DNA from: a virus
IMG/VR virus record: IMGVR_UViG_3300036770_003738
Coordinates: 20,593-84,592 of that record
DNA length: 64,000 nt
Reading direction: 5' to 3' (one strand)
Every line of letters starts with the position of its first letter. The first letter of the stretch is position 1. This document shows, piece by piece, positions 58,700 to 64,000 of the stretch. The notes beneath the pieces were generated by a model, which was not told the origin of the DNA, did no database searches, and saw nothing but the letters and a program-made list of their open reading frames with translations. A program made the position numbers and the translations under genes.

Positions 58700-59481
58700 T
58701 GGTATTTGCCTTGCTCGTGTTTGAATATATCTAGCTCTTTGCGTTTGCCTTTGGCGCTCCAGATTGCGCTTTCGGGTCGCATAGCCCAGTCAATATAGCT
58801 CATAGGCAGCAAACCTTTACGATACAATGGAACCAATCTGTCCAGTATCACTTGGTCCAAGAACCAATAAAGATCATTCTTTTCTATGCTGGATTTCAAG
58901 TCACTAGCATAATGCTGCAAGAAATCGTGACTGCGCGGCCGTCCGTTGAACAACACAGCACCGGCTAGATGTGTGCCATCTTTGGGTTTTTCGTACAAAT
59001 AAAAATCTGACTGCCCTAGGTCATGCTCAAACGGTCCGCGCACCAAACCGTCTACATCAATGGCCAAACAACGCTGACCTAACTGTAGCACTTGAGCTAG
59101 ACGCACAAATCTGGCACAAGCATAATAGGTCTGGCGAATCAACTTTTCTGCTTCAACTGGTCCACCGACTCGTGCCTTTTTGCTCATTTGTTGTTGACGA
59201 GGGTTCTCAAATACAGTGCGGTTGATCCAGTATTGTGCAATTTCTGCCCAGTTGATCTGGTCAAGGTATTCGTATGTGCAACTTACACCGGTTTGATTGC
59301 AAAAATCAATCTGGTCTGGTCTTGGGTTGTAGATGTGGATATGGACTCCGTAATTAGGAGTGTTGTTTCGCACACTACGAATTAACGGGCGAGCATGAAC
59401 GTCAAAATAAACAGGGTCAGCAGCGGCGTACAAAAAGAATTTGTCTTGTGCTAGCTTTCCTTCTAGTGGTGGCATATGCAT
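58696..59481 (-). CDS. Putative glycosyltransferase (GT-A, DxD)
   Basis: The 261-aa protein has CLAIDVDGLVRGPFEHDLG, with a DxD at Asp142 and Asp144, and earlier HARPLIRSVRNNTPNYGVHIHIYN typical of a GT8-like Rossmann start; the later stretch HLAGAVLFNGRP and WFLDQVILDRL suits the substrate side. I chose the ATG at 59481 rather than 59475 because a GTTAAATA late box ends 6 bases before it. Its start codon overlaps that of the divergent gene at 59476. The FkbM gene follows it. Confidence 0.65.
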   Translation of the reverse strand: MHMPPLEGKLAQDKFFLYAAADPVYFDVHARPLIRSVRNNTPNYGVHIHIYNPRPDQIDFCNQTGVSCTYEYLDQINWAEIAQYWINRTVFENPRQQQMSKKARVGGPVEAEKLIRQTYYACARFVRLAQVLQLGQRCLAIDVDGLVRGPFEHDLGQSDFYLYEKPKDGTHLAGAVLFNGRPRSHDFLQHYASDLKSSIEKNDLYWFLDQVILDRLVPLYRKGLLPMSYIDWAMRPESAIWSAKGKRKELDIFKHEQGKYQ

Positions 59482-60339
59482 ATTAAATATTTAACTGTGA
59501 TCAAAACACTTGCTTATTTTCCACAACAGGTTGCACTAAATGGCAATGTTCCTTTTAATGCGCTGTTAGATTCTGCCCAAGCAGCAGGCATACAAACAAA
59601 AGAAAACTCATATACAGCAGATGCTGCAGTGATATGGAGTGTGCTATGGCACGGTCGCCTTAAAACAAATCAAGCGGTATACGAACATTATAGGCAACAA
59701 AACAAACCAGTAATCATTGTTGAAATAGGTGCATTGTATCGTGGACAAACTTGGAAAGTGTCAGTAAACAACGTCACTGCTGAAGGCTTTTATGGTCACC
59801 AAGATCAACTGGACTGGGATCGCGCTAGGAAACTAAAAATTAGCCTAGCGCAACAAACGCAAACAACTCCTCATGTGATAATTGCATTGCAGCATTCTCA
59901 CAGCTTGCAAGTGGCCAGCATTGCAGACATGACTCAATGGGTGAGTTGCACAGTCGACAAACTCAAAACAGTCACTGATCGCCCTATAGTGGTACGACCA
60001 CATCCTAGAAGCAGATGTGCATTGCCTCCGGGTGTAACAGTAGAGCAGCCACAAAAGTTGGCAGGAACTTATGACAGCTACAACATGCATTTTGATTGTC
60101 ATGCAGTAGTTAACTATAATTCGGGCCCAGGTATTCAAGCAGCTATAGCAGGTGTGCGGCCCTTGGTAGATTCAACCAGTTTGGCTGCGCCGGTTGGTGT
60201 TAACTGGACAAACATTGAACAACCTTACACAGTAGATCGAGATCGCTGGCTAACCGAAATTTGCCACACCGAATACACAGTAGAAGAAATACAAAGAGGA
60301 TTATGGCTAAACAGACTAGCACCAGCATTGACGGCGTGA
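59476..60339 (+). CDS. Capsule-type glycosyltransferase-like protein, paralogue C
   Basis: This 287-aa protein is the third related copy: VIIALQHSHSLQVASIADM, KLKTVTDRPIVVRPHPRSR, AVVNYNSGPGIQAAIAGVRPLVDS, then WTNIEQPYTVDRDRWLTEICHTEYTVEEIQRG. The PIVVRPHPR and NSGPG-x-x-A-A-x-x-G-x-x-P layout is the closest of the three to KpsS-like Kdo transferases. It starts within the start of the opposite-strand gene (CATATGCAT) and overlaps the next gene by 37 bases. Confidence 0.58.
   Translation: MHIKYLTVIKTLAYFPQQVALNGNVPFNALLDSAQAAGIQTKENSYTADAAVIWSVLWHGRLKTNQAVYEHYRQQNKPVIIVEIGALYRGQTWKVSVNNVTAEGFYGHQDQLDWDRARKLKISLAQQTQTTPHVIIALQHSHSLQVASIADMTQWVSCTVDKLKTVTDRPIVVRPHPRSRCALPPGVTVEQPQKLAGTYDSYNMHFDCHAVVNYNSGPGIQAAIAGVRPLVDSTSLAAPVGVNWTNIEQPYTVDRDRWLTEICHTEYTVEEIQRGLWLNRLAPALTA
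59488..59495 (-). promoter_or_regulatory. Late promoter box GTTAAATA, short spacing
   Basis: On the minus strand GTTAAATA ends 6 bases before the ATG at 59481, without a ribosome site. It lies inside the coding sequence of the divergent gene at 59476 and within the palindrome ATTAAATATTTAA (59482-59494 region). Confidence 0.5.
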
Positions 60340-61043
60340 CCGACTGTGCATGTGTGATTCACAGCACAGGATACGACTGGACTTATGTTGACCGACTATA
60401 CAGCATGTTGAGTCGTGCACTACCTGGCGGGATTCGCATGCATGTGTACACTGAAAAATCAAGACCTGTGCCTTCACACATGATCAAACATGTACTGCAT
60501 GAATGGCCTGGACTCGGCGGCCCCAAACGCAGCTGGTGGTACAAAATGCAATTGTTTAACCCTGCACATTTTCGTGGTCAACTGTTGTACTTTGATCTGG
60601 ACTGTGTGATTTTGCGTGACCTGAGTTGGATTACTTCACTTGATCGCAATTTGTTCTGGGGCATTAGAGATTTTAAATATCTTCAGCGCCCTGGCTACGC
60701 AGGCATTAACAGCAGTACCATGTGGTTCAACACCGAACGTTATGCCTGGCTCTGGGACCGATTCAATAGTGTGCCCATTGAGCAAGCACGGTCTGGATGT
60801 CAAGGTGATCAAGACTACATCACAAAAAACGTTGACCTTAGTCAGCTGAGATTTTTTGAAGATCGTTATTTCCAAAGCTATCGCTGGCAGTGTCTAGACG
60901 GAGGATATGACTTTAGATATCGTCGATATCATAAACCTGGCACAGGCGTGCAAATAGCCGGAGATACTGCAGTGGTAGTGTTCCATGGCAGTCCCAACCC
61001 ACATCAAGTACACGACCCCGAAATAGTAAAACTTTGGTGCTAG
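60303..61043 (+). CDS. Putative glycosyltransferase (GT-A, DxD)
   Basis: The 246-aa protein has LLYFDLDCVILRDLSW with a DxD at Asp98 and Asp100, preceded by YDWTYVDRLYSMLSRALPGGIRMHVYTE, and ends in VVVFHGSPNPHQVHDPEIVKLW, where FHGSPNPH resembles the C-terminal His motif of GT8-like enzymes. The start is ATG 60303 with AGAGGA before it, not the Met 14 codons upstream. It overlaps paralogue C by 37 bases and closes the glycan locus. Confidence 0.72.
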   Translation: MAKQTSTSIDGVTDCACVIHSTGYDWTYVDRLYSMLSRALPGGIRMHVYTEKSRPVPSHMIKHVLHEWPGLGGPKRSWWYKMQLFNPAHFRGQLLYFDLDCVILRDLSWITSLDRNLFWGIRDFKYLQRPGYAGINSSTMWFNTERYAWLWDRFNSVPIEQARSGCQGDQDYITKNVDLSQLRFFEDRYFQSYRWQCLDGGYDFRYRRYHKPGTGVQIAGDTAVVVFHGSPNPHQVHDPEIVKLWC

Positions 61044-61072
61044 TTGACCAATAAATCCCAATCTGCTATAAT
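61044..61072 (+). promoter_or_regulatory. Sigma70-like promoter TTGACC-17-TATAAT
   Basis: TTGACC (61044-61049) and TATAAT (61067-61072) are 17 bases apart with TGC before the -10. The leader (AGAATAGTAGCAAAAAGGAGCCA) carries the ribosome site for the ATG at 61101. Confidence 0.88.
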
Positions 61073-61100
61073 ACAAGAATAGTAGCAAAAAGGAGCCAAC

Positions 61101-61304
61101 ATGGGATATCAAGTTTTGCGTGAGCGTGATGCCAAATACCAACCCCGCAAGGGTCTTGAAGGCCCGTTCTTTTACCCCAATGGCGCCGTGTTGTATTACG
61201 ATCCCAAAGAAGGCAAATATTGGGATCCTACGACGGATTTCTTTGTTGAGCACGAGGACGTAGAAGAACTCAAAAATATGTTCTTGCAGGCTCTAGCAAA
61301 GTAA
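61101..61304 (+). CDS. Small early-type protein (67 aa)
   Basis: This 67-aa protein (MGYQVLRERDAKYQPRKGLEGPFFYPNG, then LYYDPKEGKYWDPTTDFFVEH) is not recognised. It has a strong sigma70-like promoter and a well-placed AAGGAG site, like several small early genes in T4-type phages that affect host functions. Its stop lies in an inverted repeat (61301-61318). Confidence 0.75.
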   Translation: MGYQVLRERDAKYQPRKGLEGPFFYPNGAVLYYDPKEGKYWDPTTDFFVEHEDVEELKNMFLQALAK

Positions 61305-61338
61305 TACTCAAGTATTACATTTCGAGTTGACTCGAAAT
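61301..61338. promoter_or_regulatory. Two adjoining perfect inverted repeats at an early promoter
   Basis: GTAATACT-CA-AGTATTAC (61301-61318) is followed directly by ATTTCGAGT-TG-ACTCGAAAT (61319-61338). The second contains the -35 TTGACT of the promoter for the 52-aa gene, and the first contains the stop of the preceding gene. They may be an operator, or RNA hairpins. Confidence 0.6.
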
Positions 61339-61355
61339 TCACCTTTTGCTATAAT
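61327..61355 (+). promoter_or_regulatory. Sigma70-like promoter TTGACT-17-TATAAT
   Basis: The -35 TTGACT spans 61327-61332 and TATAAT spans 61350-61355 with a 17-base spacer ending in TGC. The leader GTATAGTAAGAAACAAGGAGCCA leads to the ATG at 61386. Confidence 0.88.
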
Positions 61356-61385
61356 ATAGGTATAGTAAGAAACAAGGAGCCAGCA

Positions 61386-61544
61386 ATGACACGTATTTTG
61401 TTTTACACCAAAGACGCTCGAGAAATTCTGCGCTATACCAGCCTGGACCTCCAAAAAGCCGGTAGCATTTGGATGGAAGCCTGGGCACATCAGTCCGACA
61501 TTGAAACGTTTCGCCTTAATGGCTGGTGGTTTGAAGCGATTTGA
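61386..61544 (+). CDS. Small early-type protein (52 aa)
   Basis: A 52-aa frame (MTRILFYTKDAREILRYTSL, then GSIWMEAWAHQSDIE, ending GWWFEAI) lies right after a strong promoter and a CAAGGAGCC ribosome site. The stop TGA (61542-61544) overlaps the -35 TTGACC of the next promoter. The perfect signals and close packing support a real gene. Trp-rich ends are notable; no function is recognised. Confidence 0.75.
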   Translation: MTRILFYTKDAREILRYTSLDLQKAGSIWMEAWAHQSDIETFRLNGWWFEAI

Positions 61545-61569
61545 CCAATAATTCGCATTCTGCTATAAT
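61541..61569 (+). promoter_or_regulatory. Sigma70-like promoter TTGACC-17-TATAAT
   Basis: TTGACC (61541-61546) and TATAAT (61564-61569) are 17 bases apart with TGC before the -10. The leader AGAATAGTAAACAAAACGGAGCCACA leads to the ATPase ATG at 61599. Confidence 0.88.
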
Positions 61570-61598
61570 TGAAGAATAGTAAACAAAACGGAGCCACA

Positions 61599-62624
61599 AT
61601 GAGTACAATTCGCATCATCAACGGTAACTACCGCGGCGTTGCCATCCAAAACACCGTGTTCGAACTAGTGTCGGGATTTCAAACTGGCGCTCGCGGCGGC
61701 TATGTTACTGTTAAAAATTTGGGCAATTTTCCCAAGTGCCCCGAAACAATCCGCGTCAAAGTTGACAACATTGCAGATATTGAGTACACTAACGAAATGA
61801 CAGAAAATACAGTGCCCTTTGCTAAACCCGTTGCCGCTGTTCAAGAAACTGACGAACAGGCTATCGAGCGTATTCGTGAGCGTTTTGAAATTTTACACGA
61901 AATGACCAAGGCAGCAACTTCTGGTGACATTCGTGCTATGATTGTGTCTGGCCCCCCGGGCGTGGGCAAATCGTTTGGTGTTGAAGCAGAGATTGACAAG
62001 GCCACAATGTTTGACAAGATTGCTGGCAAGCGACTGCGAGCCGAAGTTGTCAAAGGCAGTGCCACCCCAATCGGCCTGTATCAAACACTGTACAAATACT
62101 CTGACCCCAACAGCGTGATTGTGTTTGACGACTGCGACAGCATTTTGCTGGACGATGTTGCACTGAACTTGCTGAAAGGTGCCCTGGACTCAGGCAAGAA
62201 GCGTAAGATTTCGTGGCTTGCTGACAGCCGTGTACTGCGTCAAGAAGGCATTCCCGACAGTTTTGAATTCAAGGGTTCAGTAATTTTTATTACCAACCTC
62301 AAATTTGACAAGATGAAATCGCAGAAACTGCGTGATCACTTGGATGCACTGCAAAGCCGTTGTCACTATCTGGACTTGACACTGGACACCATGCGTGACA
62401 AGATCTTGCGTATCAAACAAATTGCACAAGACGGTGCACTGTTTGCGGACTACGATTTTGATCAGCAGTGCCAAAACGACATCATTGACTTTATGAGCGA
62501 GAACAAGAATCGCTTGCGTGAAGTTAGCCTGCGTATGGCAATCAAGATTGCAGACCTGCGCAAAATGAGCGAAACCAAGTGGAAGCGACTGGCTGAAACT
62601 ACTTGTATGAAACCCGCAGAATAA
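61599..62624 (+). CDS. AAA-type ATPase
   Basis: The 341-aa protein has an N-terminal domain (residues 1-~85, starting MSTIRIINGNYRGVAIQNT, probably a KOW/SH3-like small barrel) and then an AAA domain with Walker A SGPPGVGKS at 117-125, Walker B VIVFDDCDS near 170-178, and a sensor FITNLKFD. The lid is helical (LREVSLRMAIKIADLRKM). Such ATPases are common in aquatic T4-like phages without a fixed role; remodelling of a replication or host complex is likely. It has its own early-type promoter with GGAG site. Confidence 0.85.
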   Translation: MSTIRIINGNYRGVAIQNTVFELVSGFQTGARGGYVTVKNLGNFPKCPETIRVKVDNIADIEYTNEMTENTVPFAKPVAAVQETDEQAIERIRERFEILHEMTKAATSGDIRAMIVSGPPGVGKSFGVEAEIDKATMFDKIAGKRLRAEVVKGSATPIGLYQTLYKYSDPNSVIVFDDCDSILLDDVALNLLKGALDSGKKRKISWLADSRVLRQEGIPDSFEFKGSVIFITNLKFDKMKSQKLRDHLDALQSRCHYLDLTLDTMRDKILRIKQIAQDGALFADYDFDQQCQNDIIDFMSENKNRLREVSLRMAIKIADLRKMSETKWKRLAETTCMKPAE

Positions 62625-62640
62625 CCCCTGCCGTGTGCGT

Positions 62641-62666
62641 AACGGGCAGTGCCAATAAGTCCCGTT
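62641..62666 (+). other. Small stem-loop between ATPase and next gene
   Basis: AACGGG (62641-62646) pairs with CCCGTT (62661-62666) around a 14-base loop. There is no T-run. The ribosome site TAAGGA of the next gene follows. Confidence 0.35.
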
Positions 62667-62683
62667 TCGATAAGGAAATTAAA

Positions 62684-63412
62684 ATGAGCGTTATTACAGC
62701 ATTTAAGTGTGATACTACAGGTAAACTGTTTGAAGACAAAACCAAATACACTAAACACATCCGCAAGGTTGCCGCAGAGCGCCGTCGTGTTCGTAAAATC
62801 GAACAGGCACATCGTGCCGAAGAACAATGGTGGCATGATAACTTTTGGAACAAGGTGCGTAGTCTAGAGCAACTACATGCGGCTATCCTGCATCACCGTG
62901 ATGTCTTTGCCGCTCGTGGCGTTAAAGAATACTGGGGTGGCTCTAGGAAACTTCTGCCTACTCCTCTGGTTGATTTTGAACGATTCGATCTGCGTTGGAG
63001 TGATTCAGTTAGCAACAGCCACAATTGTCCACATAACGGTACAACCAATTGGGGCAACCGTACTCCTGGTGCACCACAAAGTTACCCAGGCTGGTCCGGC
63101 CGTTTTGACTATGTTGTTCAAAGCCACGCGAAACAACTGCACAGTTACCCTGGTAGCAGTGAAATGTGGAAGAAAACTCGTATTCACACTGGTACCGGTG
63201 GCGGTGGCGGACATCGAGAACAGGACAAGAACTTTCTGCAGAGTTTTGGATTCCAAGTCGAAATGTTTGCCGAAGACTGGCCTGCAATGGCAGAAGCATA
63301 CGAACAGGCACATGCTTGGATGATTCTGAAAGACATTAAACATCATCGAATTGACGATGTTGTTAATCAGATGAACCCTGCTAACATGTACTTTGAAGGA
63401 CTGGCATCGTAA
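62684..63412 (+). CDS. Unknown phage protein with a C2H2-like fragment
   Basis: The 242-aa protein starts MSVITAFKCDTTGKLFEDKTKYTKHIRKVAAE, resembling a degraded single zinc finger (one Cys, one His) and followed by a basic helix (RRRVRKIEQAHR). The middle has Gly/Trp-rich text (NWGNRTPGAPQSYPGWSGR) and THTGTGGGGGHRE. DNA or RNA binding is possible. I chose ATG 62684 with TAAGGA before it. It overlaps the next gene by TAATG. Confidence 0.65.
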   Translation: MSVITAFKCDTTGKLFEDKTKYTKHIRKVAAERRRVRKIEQAHRAEEQWWHDNFWNKVRSLEQLHAAILHHRDVFAARGVKEYWGGSRKLLPTPLVDFERFDLRWSDSVSNSHNCPHNGTTNWGNRTPGAPQSYPGWSGRFDYVVQSHAKQLHSYPGSSEMWKKTRIHTGTGGGGGHREQDKNFLQSFGFQVEMFAEDWPAMAEAYEQAHAWMILKDIKHHRIDDVVNQMNPANMYFEGLAS

Positions 63413-63612
63413 TGGCTGAAGAACGCAAACACATTGGATACATAGAGCGTGAAGAGGGGTATTACAAACTGTATGCTCCTCCAAAAGGATCTATTGTAAC
63501 CCATGCTTTTATACTTTGCAAATACTGTAATGGTGCTATCTATCACTGTATGGGTCCAAAGTATGATGCAGTGTGTCTTGATTGTTATGCTAAAGATCCA
63601 GAGTTGCGATGA
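63412..63612 (+). CDS. Small zinc-ribbon-like protein (66 aa)
   Basis: This 66-aa product has two Cys pairs: CKYC near residue 36-39 and CLDC near residue 55-58, fitting a zinc ribbon. It overlaps neighbours at both ends (TAATG and ATGA), so it is part of a short early-type operon. Confidence 0.65.
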   Translation: MAEERKHIGYIEREEGYYKLYAPPKGSIVTHAFILCKYCNGAIYHCMGPKYDAVCLDCYAKDPELR

Positions 63613-63785
63613 ACGACATTTTAGACAACGAATCTTATCCAGTTGGAGAACGACTGGAGATGGCAAAGGTATTGTTGGAAATGAAGGATCGTGAAATCCA
63701 GCGACTCACTTCACAATTGAATCGAGAAAAATCTACCCGTGCTTGGATTCAAGACCAAGCAAGCGACAAAAGGATGGGACTATGA
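63609..63785 (+). CDS. Small coiled-coil-like protein (58 aa)
   Basis: A 58-aa frame (MNDILDNESYPVGERLEMAK, then LLEMKDREIQRLTSQLNREK) overlaps the preceding gene and the next gene by ATGA. The heptad-like Leu and Glu/Arg spacing suggests a short coiled coil. No function is recognised. Confidence 0.6.
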   Translation: MNDILDNESYPVGERLEMAKVLLEMKDREIQRLTSQLNREKSTRAWIQDQASDKRMGL

Positions 63786-64000
63786 ACGAACGAATTCAAG
63801 AACTTTTAGCGCAAGCATATAAAGAAGCAAGTGTTCCAGGACCTATTGAAGATAAGGTTACTCTACAAGAAAAATTCGCCGAGTTGATTGTTCAACGAAC
63901 ATTGGCGATTGTTGACGCACACACTGAGATTTTCCAGAGCGATGAAGCAAGGGCCATGGTTGAACATATCAAACATTCTGTGAAAACTGATTTCGGAGTT
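63782..64000 (+). CDS. Conserved phage protein, 5' part only
   Basis: The frame starts at ATG 63782 by ATGA overlap and is still open at the window end (73 codons visible). The sequence begins MNERIQELLAQAYKEA and includes EKFAELIVQRTLAIVDAH, a pattern common in small phage proteins of unknown function. The 3' end lies outside the window. Confidence 0.6.
   Translation, partial: MNERIQELLAQAYKEASVPGPIEDKVTLQEKFAELIVQRTLAIVDAHTEIFQSDEARAMVEHIKHSVKTDFGV

Noticed and set aside
1-64000. Photosynthesis or other cyanophage marker genes
   Set aside because: No psbA, psbD, hli or similar frames were seen, so a cyanobacterial host is not supported from this window.

Overview
The window is about 64 kb of a T4-like contractile-tailed phage genome. 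The evidence is the set of recognisable T4 core genes: prohead protease gp21 (5' end cut off), scaffold gp22, major capsid gp23, neck and tail-completion proteins gp13, gp14 and gp15, sheath gp18, tube gp19, a second tube-like protein, head completion gp4, both terminase subunits gp16 and gp17, and the recombination genes gp32, uvsX and uvsY. The protein types and conserved small virion proteins look most like aquatic T4-like phages (cyanophage or pelagiphage relatives). No photosystem genes are seen, so the host cannot be named. Coding density is very high, there is no gene-free stretch over 300 bases, and I saw no tRNA, CRISPR array or insertion sequence.

Layout. 1-2.6 kb: head genes 21-22-23, closed by a terminator. 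2.7-4.9 kb: two convergent glycosyltransferase-like cargo genes. 5-23.5 kb: a fibre and adhesin block with three repeat-built fibres of 988, 1999 and 1124 aa, small adaptor-like proteins and a 1318-aa structural protein. 23.4-26.6 kb: Nudix, gp15 and gp14 on the minus strand. 26.7-32.7 kb: a phage protein with its own promoter, a radical-SAM plus glycosyltransferase-like pair, gp13, an SGNH-type hydrolase, a DnaQ-type exonuclease, a dNMP-kinase-like protein and an HNH-like protein. 32.7-42.8 kb: tail sheath, tubes, gp4, gp16, conserved virion-type proteins and a secreted nuclease. 42.8-46.4 kb: an overlapping cassette of radical SAM, 2OG-oxygenase-like, radical SAM and SGNH genes, running into the large terminase. 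48-54.7 kb: a large conserved protein, gp32, an unknown gene, uvsX, a small acidic protein, uvsY and an S-adenosylmethionine synthetase. 54.7-61 kb: a glycan locus with a cytidylyltransferase-cupin, several glycosyltransferases, three related capsule-export-like proteins and an FkbM methyltransferase. 61-64 kb: early-type genes, an AAA ATPase and small proteins.

Two promoter systems can be read directly. Six sigma70-like promoters (TTGACN, exactly 17 bases, TATAAT or TATACT) precede genes outside the late structural set, and four of them share a leader ending in a GGAGCC ribosome site. A T4-type late box (NNTAAATA, with TAAGTA variants) precedes many late genes. About ten of these boxes lie only 4-8 bases before an ATG that has no Shine-Dalgarno sequence, so the predicted transcript would begin at or almost at the start codon. 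Most of these short-spaced boxes head accessory operons (glycosyltransferases and radical SAM genes), which suggests that the cargo modules carry their own leaderless late promoters.

Biochemically the accessory genes share a theme: about a dozen glycan-related proteins, three radical SAM enzymes and a SAM-dependent methyltransferase, together with a phage-encoded SAM synthetase that could supply their cofactor. The product they make or modify (virion glycans, fibres or host surface) cannot be read from sequence.
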